A DNA stretch of 64,000 nucleotides from Aurelia coerulea (GCA_039566865.1 CM076944.1:21660501-21724500); one strand, 5' to 3'. Numbered from the stretch's first letter, positions 44,885 to 56,901 are shown. Notes: generated by a model from the sequence alone, not told the origin. A program made the numbers and translations.

Positions 44885-47800
44885 ATGTATGTATGTATGT
44901 ATCATTTTGCCACAATAATTACAATTATTTACAAGTTATATAATATAAAAATAGATACAATACAATAAATAATGTTAAAAACGTAAAGGAAAAACACCCC
45001 TAATTACAGTGGCAGGGATAGCATTAAAAGGTCAAGATGACCTTAATTCCATAATGGTCCCCTTAGAGGTGCTGGTACAACGAAAAACGTAAGAAAAAAA
45101 TATATACTAAACTGTAGTTTGTTTTCGGTATAAAACATGGTTTATAAGACCATACCATGATCGGGAGAGATGATGACAAGTCTTAATAGAAGACATATAT
45201 GTCATCTTCCTCTTTTTGTATGTTTTGGAAAAAATTCTCTTTGATCTTATGTTTGAATGTGTCGATATTGTTTGTTGATTTAATCTCTGATGAAAGACTA
45301 TTCCATGTTTTGGGCCCTAGATAAGATAGACATTTTTGTCCAGCAGTAGTTTTGCGAAATGGAATATCCAATTTGAACTTGGACCTTCGTGTTGTTCGGC
45401 CCTGGTTGACTGGATGGAATATCTCAGCACTGTATGCTGGGGCAGTTTCTCTGAAAAACTTCATTATGTTGACACAAGACACATTGATCTATCCTGTTCT
45501 TTGTAGGGGGCCAATCTATACTTGAATTCTGTGACCCCAGTATGTGCTGTGTTTTTTAAATCGAGGTAAAAACGAATGCATTTGTTTTGTGCCGTCTGAA
45601 TTTTTTTGGACAGCCTCTTATTCAACCCTGGATACCAAGAAGTGCATGCATAATCAAAATGAGGTTGAATAAGAGCATTTAAAAGCAACCTGCGAAGAGA
45701 TTTATCCAGGAAGTTTTGTTTCCTGTATAGGAATTTTAGCTTGCCATTTATTTTTCCAAGCATCTTAGTCGCCATCGACTCCCCAGAGAGATTTTCATCT
45801 AGGACACATCCCAGATATGTGACTGTTGAATGTTGTTTAATCCTTATGTCACCTCTCCTAATGTCCAACTATTCAAGTTCTTGCTTTTTTTTCTTTTTTT
45901 GTCCAAAGAGAACGGATTTGGTTTTGTCCTCTCCAAAGTGAATGCTTAGTTTGTTTTCTACAAACCAATCACAGAGGGAATTGAAATTTCTATTTAAATT
46001 GCTCTCTATTAGTTCAATGTTTTTGTCTCTAACAATTAAACAAGAATCGTCTGCATAAAGAAGCAGGTCGCAGTCGATCGCTCGTGCCATGTCATTCACG
46101 TAAAGAAGGAATATGAGTGGGCCAAGAATTGACCCCTGAGGGACCCCACATGACAGACTAACATGATTTGAGTATTCCTTGCCAATATTGACGGCAAAAG
46201 AACGGTCCTGAAGGTAAGATTTAAACCACAAAATGGCGGATTTGCTAAAGCCAAGGCATGCCATTTTATCCAGAAAGATGTTATGGTCAATTGTATCAAA
46301 TGCTTTTTGAAGGTCAATTAAGATCATGCCTGTAAACATTCCAGTTTCAAATCCTTGAAGGATCTTATCACTCAAGTAAGATAAGCAGGTATCTGTTGAG
46401 TGATGAGCACGAAAGCCAGATTGGTATCTGTACAATATTTTCTTATCATCAAGGTACTTTTGTACTTGACCATGAATTATTTTTTCAATAATTTTAGAGA
46501 GTTGAGGAAGCAAAGAAATTGGTCGATAGTTTTTGGGATCATCTTTCGATCCTTTTTTGAAAAGTGGTTTTAGTTTTGCTTGTTTGCAACCATCAGGAAA
46601 CTTAGATTGTAAGATTGAGAGATTACATAGTTCGGTTATCGGCTCGGCTAAGGCGGATGCACCATCTTTGAGGAATTTCCCTGCTATATTATCCAAACCT
46701 GTCGCTTTTGAGGGGTTTATCTCTTCTAAGAGTTTGAGGACATTTTCCGAGGATGTGGGAAGCAATGAAAATGGTTCAGAAAGTTTCATGTGCTGGTAAT
46801 ACTTTCGCACATTGTCTAGTCTATGTGGGGATGGGTTAAGTTTCTTTACTAAATTTGAAGCCAGATTTGAGAAAAAGTCCTTAAAAATTTCGGCATTTGT
46901 TTTATCGTCAAAAGATGGTTTGCCTTTATCATTTAGACTAATTTTAGGGGGTGAGTTGTTTCCTGATGACAATCCGAGAGATTTTAGACACTTCCATAAA
47001 TCTTTCGGTTTTCCTATGTTCTCGTTTAGTTTTCCAACAATATAGGATTTTTTCTTCTTTTTAATCAAGTTTTGGACGTGATTGCGAGCTCTCTTGAAAT
47101 TTACATAATCAATGTGAATTTTAGATGACCTAAATTTTGTCAGTAATTTGTCGCGAATTCTAATCCCCTCGAGGACTTCCTGGTCCATCCACTCCTGTGA
47201 GTTTTTTCTGATACAAATCTCCTTCACGGGGGCAATTTCATCAATGATATTTGTGACAAGTTCAACAAAATGGGAATAGGCAACATTAATATTATCAAAA
47301 TCAAGGTATTTTGGAAATGTGATTTGGCTTAGTTTATCAAGAAAGAGCTGTTTTGTGTAATTCTTTAATGTACGGATCTTGATATAAGTATGATCATGTA
47401 TTTTGGTGCGGGCTGTCTTTCTTGTGCAATAAATCAGTTGATGATCGGACAGACCCAAATCAAGAACCCCTTGTTGAGAAATTTTAGGAAATGAGTTTGT
47501 AAGTATGTGGTCAAGGAGGGAGGTCGATTTATCAGTGGTACGAGTAGGTGTTTTAATTATTTGCTTCAATCCATGGAGGGAGCAAAACTCTTTATATCTT
47601 TTAATTCCGTTTGATATATCATTTTCATTGTTCAAGTTGATGTTTAGATCTCCAAGAATGTAAACCTCTTGGTTGTCAAAGTTATTTGTTTTGGAAATAG
47701 CCAGTGTTAGTTTATCTAAAAAACCAGTTGTTGTTGGAGGCCTGTAAAGGATTCCAACGAGGATTGGTTTTGATTTTGGTAGCTGGATATCAAAAAATAT

Positions 47801-47990
47801 ATTCTCAATGTCTGTTGAAAAATTTTCTCTTGGATTGAATACTAAATATGGTTGAAGCTTCTCAATGTCTGTTGAAAAATTTTCTCTTGGATTGAATACT
47901 AAATCTTCGGTAGAATGGTTGAAGCAAGATAGAGTATAAAAAGAAATCCTCTCAGAGTTGTAATTAACACACAATATGATATGCACCAGA
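44885..47990 (-). pseudogene. CR1/L2-like non-LTR retrotransposon, 5'-truncated
   Basis: The 705-residue ORF (47986-45869) starts inside the APE endonuclease (ILVGILYRPP, YILGDLNINL, LGLSDHQLIY), continues through the linker, and has an RT with NYRPISLLPQLSKIIEK, MILIDLQKAFDTIDH, CGVPQGSILGPLIFLLYVND and LLLYADDS. A TAG at 45869 interrupts the same frame, which continues to 45464 (DIRRGDIRIKQH, TYLGCVLDENLS). A frameshift near 45475 leads to the C terminus (LGPKTWNSLSSEIKS) ending at 45183. The endonuclease start holds a 57-nt in-frame tandem duplication (LVFNPRENFSTDIE twice; 47806 and 47863). The 3' tail is an ATAC-type microsatellite at 44885-44901. Only one stop and one slip disturb it, so it is fairly recent. 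Confidence 0.85.
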
Positions 47991-48609
47991 TTGTGAAATT
48001 CACTTCTTCCTTCTTCACAACCTGCTGCAGCCTAGAAGTTTGCAGTGAATCAGACCTTTTGACACATTTCAGTTGTTGTTGTCATTGTGTTATCCCATCA
48101 CAAACGGCTACTTGAAGAACGCAGGGAAATAAAAAAAAGCCACTGCAAACAGCTAGCGTTACAAAGATAATCCATGGAAGGTAGGTTGAGCTGTCTCCGA
48201 TGCCGCTTTGCAGGCGCTTCACGTTCCGCAGCTGCAACTTGACTAAATTTAAGATCAGTTACCTTGAATGATGCCCTTGTTATTTATATGAATTTACTTC
48301 TTATACCACATTCAAAGTGTAAACATTTTCTCATGGCAAAAAGTTTTTAGAATCCAGATTTAGTCTACATAATTTTGTTGTCTTTGCACAAAAAATCTCT
48401 CAATTTTTCATTTTTATGGCCTACCTATTCCTACAGCTAAGCTACGCTGCTAGAATCTTGCTCAATGTTGTCTGAAGGTAGTCCAAAGAAAAGTTTTCGT
48501 TAATTTGTCAAAGAAACCAGCAAAACAATGTTTCATTTTACTTTTGAATAAAAAGTAAGTGAATTAACAACTATTTTAATGCAAATTTTGTTGCTTGGGT
48601 TGATAGATG
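47991..48609. other. Unique non-coding segment
   Basis: No gene or repeat recognised. Confidence 0.3.
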
Positions 48610-48611
48610 TA

Positions 48612-49687
48612 CACTCCCGTCACGAAAGTATCCGGACAGCCGAAACAAAATGGCGTCAAATTTGACCGTTGGCCCTTCGACCCCCAAACGGTTCGTCCGT
48701 TGTGCGGCCATTTCAGGGAGTGGAAACAAACGATTTTACCGCCAAGATTGTGTTTATCGATCACGCAATCAAGTAAGAAATAAAAAATTGAAAAGCAAAG
48801 CAAGATAAACGCGTTTTGATAACAAAACATGAAGTTAGCTGCGAGGAGAAAATGTAATCGATAACAAATGAGCCTCACAACTTTGAACTGATATTTAAGA
48901 TACTCTTCCAAACAATTAGTTCACTGGAATAGCATCACTTGGTGCAGAAAAGTCTGAAATTTGCAAATATGAAAGAAAATTCAAGTAAAATCCCGATACA
49001 ATGAAGTTATAAATGAAAAAAGGAACAGTTGCTGCGATCGAGGTAAGGTTTTGTAACAACAGAATTATTGCAATCAAACTCGAAACTAAATTTTTGCAAA
49101 GAAAATTCTTTAGGGACTGTATGATTTTGCTCAGATTGATTCCCCTATGTAAGATGTACAAAATGATACCAACTTTAGGACAGCCTTTGGCATTAATTAT
49201 ATTTTTGAGGCTTTAATACGAATTTAAACTTACCTTGGCAACAATGATATCGGCACCCCACAGTCATGGGAGACTCATATTTAGTATTGCCATTTTATAG
49301 CCAAGTGTCTTTTCGATATCATTCACATGATTCCTAAAACTGCGATCTTTTCTGCTTCATTTGACATAAAATACAATCTTCTCCTGTCATGTAGCAGCCT
49401 CCAAGACTGGAAATTTGTTGAACATACTGTCTTGTCTTCGATCGCTTTTCCTTCTCACAGCTCAATTCATATTTTGCTATTAAAACACTTCATTTTGCTT
49501 TGTTTTTCATTTTTTTCATTTCTTCCTTGATTGCGTGATCGATAAACAAAGTTTTGGCAGTAAAATAATCGGATTCCAGTCCCTGAAATGGCCGCAAAAC
49601 GGCTGAACTGTTTTGGGGTCGAAGGGCTAACGGTCAAATTTGACGCCATTTTGTTTCGGCTGTCCGTATACTTTCGTGACGGGAGTG
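48612..49687. mobile_element. Tc1/mariner-type MITE, 1,076 bp, TA target, ~190-bp TIRs
   Basis: Starts CACTCCCGTCACGAAAGTAT and ends with the complement; TA at 48610-48611 and 49688-49689. The arms match through GTTTATCGATCACGCAATCAA (48748) and its inverse (49535). The spacer has no ORF of note. Confidence 0.88.
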
Positions 49688-49850
49688 TATCTCTCACTCA
49701 CCGTCTTCGCGCTTTTTTCAGATGGGATGGGCCTATTTCACAACAACAACAACGACGACAACGAGTACATGAAACTTGTACTACGATGCGATGACCATGT
49801 CATGTCACGGGCGGTAGGAACATAGAAATAAAAGGACTTCTATTTCTATG

Positions 49851-50490
49851 GGTAGGAAACGCTGAATTTAGCAAAAGCTTTACGGGTGATACATCGAGTT
49901 ATTCATATCCTAATATATCATTCCATTCGTGATATATCGACTTGTTTTCTTTCTGTGTCTACGTTTCCTGCGAAGGCGCCATTTTAATCCGATTGACAGG
50001 ACTCCCGGGGGGGGGGGGGGGGTACTTAGTATATTTGTCCGACGGGGATGTGCCGTTTTTAAGGGTATCGTTTTCACCAATTTTTTCTAGCACAGGGTAT
50101 CAAAATGAGGCAATTTTTCTAGACAGTGGCGGCGCCAGCCTCAAAAAGTGGAGGGGATGAAGGAGGTAGGGGATCTGAAGGCGTAGCCCCCGGAAAATGT
50201 TCAGTACCACGCCCTTTTTATACTCAGAAAACACCTTTTTTACCCTCAAGAAGCACCCTTCTTTCTCTATCAAACTCTAAAGATACCTAGCTAACCCCTC
50301 CTAAGACATTTTCTCGACGGATTTAGACGAATTGAAAGAGTGGCCTCAGAGAAAAGTGGGGGAGGGGGGACTCGTCTCCTCCATTCCCTCCCTTGGCTCC
50401 TCCACTGATCACGAATGGAATGATATATTAGGATATGAATAACTCGATGTATCACCCGTAAAGCTTTTGCTAAATTCAGCGTTTCCTACC
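49851..50490. repeat. Large palindrome, 83-bp arms
   Basis: 49851-49933 (GGTAGGAAACGCTGAATTTA...) is the exact or near-exact inverse of 50408-50490. The 474-bp spacer holds a 15-G run at about 49998-50012, a GGGATGTGCCG repeat piece and a hAT-like segment. A small palindrome TAGAAATA...TATTTCTA lies just left of it, at 49823-49848. Confidence 0.85.
50124..50407. mobile_element. hAT-like remnant
   Basis: Begins CAGTGGCGGCGCCAGCC and ends GGCTCCTCCACTG; contains GCCCCCGGAAAATGTT as in the 43483-44080 element. It ends exactly where the palindrome arm begins. The 8-bp flanks (TTTCTAGA and ATCACGAA) do not match. Confidence 0.5.
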
Positions 50491-50495
50491 GCCCG

Positions 50496-50760
50496 TAGAC
50501 TTGCTCCAAGTCTACTCCGTTGTCTATCAGCGCTAAAGTAATAGCGCCAAAGTAATATTTTTACCCCTGCGGAGGCGTACACGAGAGGCAACTGAAGGGC
50601 GCTGCGAAGGAAAAGTGAGGCGAAGACGGAATTCCGTATTCCGTCTTCGCCTCGCTTCTCCTTCGCAGCGCCCTTCAGTCGCCTCTCGTGTACGCCTCCG
50701 CAGAGGCAAATATCTTACTTTAGCGCTGATAGACAACGGAGTAGACTTGGAGCAAGTCTA
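50496..50760. mobile_element. TAG...CTA element 6: 265-bp hairpin, 9-bp TSD
   Basis: Almost the whole element is one inverted repeat centred near 50628-50634 (GGAATTCCGTATTCC), with arms of about 130 bp and a few differences. It starts TAGACTTGCTCCAAGTCTA, itself an 8-bp hairpin with a 3-nt loop, and ends with the counterpart. TACCGCCCG is duplicated exactly at 50487-50495 and 50761-50769. Ends and TSD length match the elements at 9.4-13.8 kb. Confidence 0.88.
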
Positions 50761-50769
50761 TACCGCCCG

Positions 50770-51590
50770 TGGTCATGTCTCTCTAACAAAGCGACCTTCA
50801 TCTTTTTTTAACTTTTGACTGCAAAAAAATTGTAAATTGTATGGCATATTCGTGGTGACAATATCAATGCAAAATGCAAGCCCTTTGTCGATAACAAAGG
50901 TCAACTTCGAACCATGACGGACTTCTAGGCCCTAAAAATAAGAAACTAATTAAGAAGCTTTTACTACTAAAACACCTAAATTTCATGGGAAATTAAAAAA
51001 CTTTTAGTATAAGTGCTGATCCAAGTTTCCTATATGAAGAAACGTGTAGTCTATGTAGGCAGAATGCATATAAAAATATATTATCTCGTTTCAAGGCTTT
51101 TTTCGTAAATTGCGATACACCTATTTTTCTATAAGAAACTACGAATTTGCGCCAGTACTGAAAGTTTCATAAAATCATCAGATCTGTGCCACGGGGGGGG
51201 GGGGGGTTCTTCTATAGTACAGGAACCTGGGGATGTGCCGCGAGCAAGGGTATACTTTTTCGGACTTCTACAGTATTCTCTTTTTTTATATACATATATA
51301 CCATCTAAAAATTTACATAACAAATTACTACCTACATTACTTAACCTACTTTACAACACTACGAGTACGATACCAAGAGGAGCAAATAAAATGCCAACCT
51401 CGAGGCCTTAAAAAAATTGAAGAAGTACATTTGTATAAATTAGACTTAACTAGGAACAAAGCAAAAAAAGAACAGAAAAAAAGACTAAGGAAAAAAAACA
51501 AAAAACAAAAGACAACATAAAATAATAATAATTTTGCAAAGAAAACGAGCGTACTTGGTTGTGTGGCGTGGGACAAGGTTTAAAATGAGC
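50770..51590. other. Non-coding segment with repeat pieces and a possible retrotransposon tail
   Basis: 51110-51190 on the minus strand repeats a motif order of the diverged array unit near 14980-15040 (CTGATGATTTTA.GAAA, TGGCGCAAAT, AGTTTCTTATA). A G run is at about 51194-51208, followed by GGGATGTGCCGCGAGCAAGGG. From about 51290 to 51590 lies AT-rich sequence that may be the 3' UTR of the retrotransposon fragment upstream. Confidence 0.45.
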
Positions 51591-52449
51591 TCAATCTAAT
51601 CGACCAGTTTCTTGGATAAATTTTAATGTTAGCTCGAGTATGTTCCTGTTAACATCATTGGGGAGGTTTCTATCACCATACAATAGAAGCTGCGTTAGGA
51701 TCTCATTTGAGAGATTAGCATATCCAAGTGGTCGTAATAATGGAAGTATTCCAGTAAGAAGGTTTTGTCGTTGGAGCCCAAAGGAAGGGCAAAGCAACAA
51801 AAAGTGTTCCGTATCCTCTACACCATCGTTCGTAGGGCACATTGGGTTTACAGTATCCTTAAAATTATGCCTGAATTTGTGAAAGTTCAATTTGCTGAGA
51901 CCCACTCTAAGTTGGGTAAGCTGGGATAAACCTAATGGGTCGTGAATCCCGACGACCGATTTTGCAGGGGGGCGGATAACTGACAGAAGTTTTTTCTTAA
52001 AAACAGCGACAGATGGTGCTAGTCTCAGTTCTGGTTCAAGATCATTCCATTCAGACAAACAGTGAGGATAAAAGCTAGATTTGAATTTTCTGTTCTTGCC
52101 CTTATTCGCCCAATGACATCCTGATTGTGAAGAGAGTAATGCGACTGCTGAAGTGGGGGGATTGGGTCCGTCATATATGAAGGGGTGAGATTATTTAAAA
52201 TTTTGTAGAGCAGAGTGAGACGTCTGCTCCACCTACGAGAATTTAGCGATTCCCAGCTAAGCTCTGCGTACAGTTTCTCTCGTGAAGTTCCTCTCCATGT
52301 CCCTGTTACAGCCAAGGCAGCAGAATACTGGACGGACTCTAGCTTTTCCATTAAATTTGTCAAAATTTCATTGTGACTAAATTCGCATAATTTTGTCGGA
52401 GTATGGTAGATAACATCTCCGTAGTCTAGATTTGGACGAACATATAACT
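51591..52449 (-). pseudogene. CR1-like non-LTR C-terminal fragment
   Basis: From 52449 the minus strand reads FVRPNLDYGDVIYHTPTKLC and LESVQYSAALAVTGTWRGTS, the region following RT in CR1/Crack-like ORF2. A frameshift near 52040 leads to WNDLEPELR..PSVAVFKKKL, a linker, and the final knuckle CPTNDGVEDTEHFLLLC. It ends with a stop at 51591. EN and RT are absent, so it is strongly 5' truncated. Confidence 0.8.
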
Positions 52450-52469
52450 TATACAGTTCATTAAGGGTA

Positions 52470-52647
52470 TGTCCAGGGGCGAAGCTGGCTCAAAAGGACT
52501 GGTCATGCTCTGCACCGAAGGTGCAAAAAGGGAAGGAGAGGAGGAGAGGAGCCCCCGGAAAATTTTTTTGGGCCACACCCTTTTTAAACCAGGAAACGCC
52601 CCTTTTTCCACAAGGATGGGGACAACGCCTATCCCTTTACAGGTTAA
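52470..52647. repeat. hAT-like repeat fragment
   Basis: Starts near CAGGGGCGAAGCTGGCTC at 52474 and contains GAGCCCCCGGAAAATTTTTT and CACACCCTTTTTAAACC, parallel to the 43483-44080 element. No right terminus recognised. Confidence 0.45.
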
Positions 52648-53116
52648 ATATGCACCTGAACACAAGGGAAACTCCCATTTTCGAAAATTTCAGGCCAAGA
52701 TTTGGTTTTCAAATGTTTTTGTTTTGGTTTCAAGTCTGACATTTCAGAGGCATTTAAGCTTGTCATAAATTTGGCAGGCATTTTGTGTCTAGATTTTCAC
52801 ATTTATGTATCTGAACACAGAGGGAAAACTCTTATTTTCAAAAAATGTTAGGCCAAGACTTGGTTTTCAAATGTTCTTGTTTTAAGTCTGACATTTCAGA
52901 GGCATTTAAGCTTGTCATAAATTTGGCAGGCATTTTGTGTCAAGATTTTCACATTTATGCACCTGAACACACAAGGGAAAACTCTATATTTTCAAAAAAT
53001 GTTAGGCCAAGACTTGGTTTTCATGTGTTCTTGTTTTAAGTCTGACATTTCAAAGAAAGGCATTTTAAGCTTGTCATAAATTTGGCAGGCATTTTGTGTC
53101 AAGATTTTCACATTTA
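52648..53116. repeat. Three tandem copies of a ~154-bp unit
   Basis: Each unit has TGAACACA..GGGAAAACTC, TTAGGCCAAGACTTGGTTTT, AGTCTGACATTTCA and GGCATTTTGTGTCAAGATTT in order; starts near 52648, 52803 and 52957. Confidence 0.88.
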
Positions 53117-54287
53117 ATTTTGTTGAACAGTTGCAAGGCAAATTTAGCTTGAGTTTTCCATTTTTAAGCATAAGGAACCCCACCAGCTCATGGCAACAGT
53201 AAAACTGGGGGGTAATCAAACTGCATTACAATTGACCATAAAAGAAAATTGGCTGTTGTAGGGAGGAAGCTGTTCTGATACGTAAAAAATTATGATAATA
53301 ATACTGCAATCACCAACAGGAAAGTTCCTTGTGAAATTTCTCATAGTCAGCAACAAATTATGAAAATACTGCACAAACAGGAAAATTCTCTTGGAAAGTT
53401 CCTTTGATCAGCACTTATGATAATACTGCAATCATCAAAAACAGACAACAGCAAAGTTCCTTCACCATGGATGGTGGGCATGTGAAAGTTCTCATAGTCA
53501 GCAACAAATTATGATAATACTGCACCAGTGCACCTAGCCAGTTTTGCAATCAGAGAGGAACACATGCCATGAATGTTGGTATAGCCTGTTTCTGTCCATG
53601 TTTGGGATACACCAGCCTGGCCTACTAATGTACATGGCCAACAAAACAGCCCCTTTCATACCTTCACTCGCACACAGCCAATTTCCGCATTGGTCGCTGT
53701 TGTTGGTAGATGTGCTTCTGCTCAGCAACAGTCCTCGAAGCAAAGGACATTCTTAATAATTGAGACACAAGGTCTCGATCAGCAATAATTCCCTGAGCTT
53801 GAACTTGCGCCATAATCAGCTAGGCCTAAACACACTCTTGTCAGAGAGAAACTCACGAAATGACACAGGGTTGCACTACAGTCATGCCCTGAGAACTTGA
53901 CATGCCTTGATGTAAAAAATCTTTGCAATGATTTTGCAGAATAAAATATTCAGCCAATCAAAACGAACCATTCATCGAAATTGTAGGACTAGGTTATGAT
54001 GATTATAGCGACGAGGTCATGCTCTTCTCGTTTTGCCAGACCAAGCTTTGTTCGTTCCTTTTGTCTCAGAAGTGGACTCCATTGTCGAGCATGAGCAAAC
54101 ATAGGGTACCAACCTTATGGGCATGACCGTATTCATAGGGGGATTTCCGGTAGGTCGGGCTCAAGAATGAGGACATGACCAGATTGGATGCCCTGTTGAC
54201 TTTCGTCCTGCTCTCAGTAGCGAATCTCATTGGCTGAGCCGAACTGAATACGGGGGATATCATCAGAAGCCATATTGACCAGGGGGG
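53117..54287. other. Non-coding segment with a degenerate tandem repeat
   Basis: From about 53290 to 53525 the phrases TTATGATAATACTGCA, GGAAAGTTCCTT and CTCATAGTCAGCAACAAATT recur two to four times. The rest shows nothing recognisable. Confidence 0.5.
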
Positions 54288-54740
54288 GGATCCATTCGAT
54301 CAATCGTTGTATTTTTGAACTGGTTAGGCGATAAGAAGTATGTCTGGGCAGATACCTGGAGAGATATTTCAGCATACCAATACCTTTCCTTGTTTTGGAG
54401 ATAGCTGTTTTGATGTGAGCTTGAAAGACAACTTAGAATCGAGGACAATCCCCAAATGTTTATGTTCAATTACTTTCTTCACAGGTGTGTTGTTAAAGAG
54501 GACGATTGGATGATCAATTTCATTTTTTTTCCTTGAAAATATTAGTTCAACAGCTAGTTTTTGCGGATCAGGATTAAAAGACATCCTCCAGTTATGAGCC
54601 CATTGATTTATCAGTTCTAAATCATGATTCATGTCACTTGCCGCAACATTGGAGTCTTCAACTACTGTGAACAACGACGTATCATCAGCAAAAAGTTTAT
54701 CATCAGTGAGGTCATTTATGTAAACGAGTAAAAATAAGGA
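54288..54740 (-). pseudogene. Non-LTR RT fragment
   Basis: From 54740 the minus strand reads LLVYINDLTDDKLFADDTSL, the RT active site with FADD and a deletion before it, then INQWAHNWRMSFNPDPQKLA and HKHLGIVLDSKLSF. A frameshift near 54400 continues with ISKTRKGIGMLKYLSRYLPR. Both ends are truncated. Confidence 0.8.
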
Positions 54741-54928
54741 CTTCTAGTCTAGCCAAGGGTATACTTTTTTGCAATTTTGGCCTAGCAACGGCCTAGCCTA
54801 GGGTATCATTTTTGACAATATTGCTCTAGCGAACGGTCATGATATCATATTTGGCAGAAATTTGACAATATTGGTCCCATAAATTGTCAAAATTGGTCTA
54901 GCCAAGGGTACCATTTTGAATATGCTCG
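54741..54928. repeat. Repeat with recurring AAGGGTAT motifs
   Basis: CTAGCCAAGGGTA(T/C) and TTTGACAATATTG recur two or three times. Pieces of the same family, with GATGTGCCG, are at about 50040-50115 and 51232-51260. Confidence 0.5.
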
Positions 54929-54931
54929 CGG

Positions 54932-54970
<39 letters not shown>

Positions 54971-54971
54971 T

Positions 54972-55006
<35 letters not shown>

Positions 55007-55024
55007 TTATTTATTTATTTATTT
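54932..55024. repeat. (CAT)n then (TTTA)n microsatellite
   Basis: CAT repeats with one interruption, then TTTA repeats. On the minus strand this is the 3' tail of the retrotransposon upstream. Confidence 0.92.
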
Positions 55025-56901
55025 ACAAAGTAGGCTGAAACAAAACCATAGCTAAAATTACAGCTAATTAAGGCCTACTTATTTACAAAATTTACAAGTC
55101 TAAACTAAAAATAATATGTATACATATATATATCTATAATTACAGGAACTTCGATAACAATCCTGTTATGAACCCAACCTGTTGTACATATGTTTTGCAA
55201 AGCCTACAGTTGCATTTATCACCATTCCAGCACCGTATTTGCTTTTGAAAATTTGAAGGGTGCTGGAGTCTTTTATCTCGTGTGGTAGCAGCTGCCACAT
55301 TCTATTTCCAAGGAAAGCTACAGACTCGATTCCAAAGGACGTAGTGCGTACTTTTGGAAGCAGCGCGTCGGTTCCGCTGCGTGAAAATATCCTTCATAAA
55401 AGTTGGACTTGGATCTAATTTTGTTTTAAAAATCTCAGTCATAAGCAACTGTAGGTTTCTTATATGGATGGGCACTGAATTTGTTTGCTCCAGGAGAAAA
55501 CCAAAATCATGTTCGTAATCTTTCTGTGCAATGCGCAAAGCCCTTTCGTGGACGTGATTTATTCTTTGATTCAAGGTTCTATAGCAGAACATCCAAACAA
55601 GTGGACAATAGCTAAAATGGGATAATATGAAAGCATGCATTAGTTGCTGCAGTTTTTCTGTCCATGTAACAGGATATTCGTTTAAGAGCATGAAGTTTTT
55701 GGCTGGCTTTCTTACATAGAGTTTTGACATGTTGTTTGAAGGAAAGAGATCGATCAAATTTTATGCCAAGAAGATTCTCCTCTGTAGATTCTTTCAAACA
55801 AGCGCCTCCTATTTTGATGGATACTTCATTGTCTTTTGCACCGAAAATCATTAAATGGCATTTATCCTCATTTAGCTTCGTGAGATTGTTCGGAAACCAC
55901 TCAGTTAACTTAAGGGCATCATATTCTAAATGCCCAATTACAATATCGATTTTTGGATCATACGCATAAATCGTTGTATCGCCCGCATAGTTACATATTT
56001 CGGTCTCCTCTAGGAACAGGAACAAGTCATTCAGGTATATGTTGAACAAGAGGGGGCCTAGGACAGAACCTTGCGGTACACCTAGGGTGGCCTTTGTCCA
56101 CTTGCTGAATGAACCGTTGACCTTTACCCTTTGTTTCCTGTCGACGAGATAGCTATGGTTGAACTGCAATGCAGATCTACTGAAACCGTATGCATTCAAT
56201 TTTGCAATCAATAATTCGTGATTTAGACAATCAAAGGCTTTCGAAAGGTCCGTCAGGACGGCCCCTGCGACGCCTCCGCTGTCCAACGACTTTTTGCAGG
56301 TTTCAACTAAACGTAGAAGTGCATGATGCGTACCATAGCCCTCTCGAAATCCACAGAGGAGTGGAGACAAGAAACATTGGACAAAGGGCAGCATTTGATC
56401 TTGCATCAACCTTTCGTATATCTTTGATGCCGATGGCAAAACTGTAATAAGTCGGTAGTTTTTCTTCGAAAAGGCATCCTCTTTTTTGAAGAGTGAGCTT
56501 AAATCTCCAGCTTTCAATTCTTTGGGAAAAGTACCCTTGGATAAATCAGAGTTGAATAAATTTCGAATGGCAACAGAAAATACATAAGAATTTTCCTTCA
56601 GGATTTTTGCAGGGATGCAATCAACTGGAGAGGCCTTACTCTGATTAAGCTGGTTGATTTTGACAGCAACTTCTTCGATAGGGACCTCTCTGAACTCAAA
56701 ATTGTTGGAAAGCATAGCTTGCTCATTTATTTTGCAAATACTTGGATGAGCTTCATATTTCTTAATACATTTCTGACCCCTACCCAAAATTTTGCCAAGA
56801 TTTTCGGTTTGCTCAAAATTATGAACATTAGTGAACCTGGAGATTACAAAGACAGAAGAGGCAAAAATATCGCTGTATATTACTCATTACCATACATTTA
56901 A
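55025..56901 (-). pseudogene. Non-LTR retrotransposon RT with mutated active site
   Basis: The main ORF (56787-55612) has SKASPVDCIPAKIL, NYRLITVLPSASKIYERLMQ, AVLTDLSKAFDCLNH, LGVPQGSVLGPLLFNIYLND and CNYAGDTTIYA: the usual YADDT box has Gly for the first catalytic Asp. It continues through HLMIFGAKDNEVSI and LLGIKFDRSLSFKQHVK, then shifts frame near 55700 to FILSHFSYCPLVWMFC and the C terminus, ending at 55302. EN sequence is absent; upstream remnants reach about 56900. The 3' tail is AAAT/ATG repeats. Confidence 0.85.

Noticed and set aside
49998..50012. G-run as a regulatory G-quadruplex
   Set aside because: A single homopolymer in repeat sequence, prone to sequencing error; no promoter nearby.
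52469..52768. 99-codon plus-strand ORF
   Set aside because: Covers a hAT-like repeat fragment and the start of a tandem repeat; no domain.
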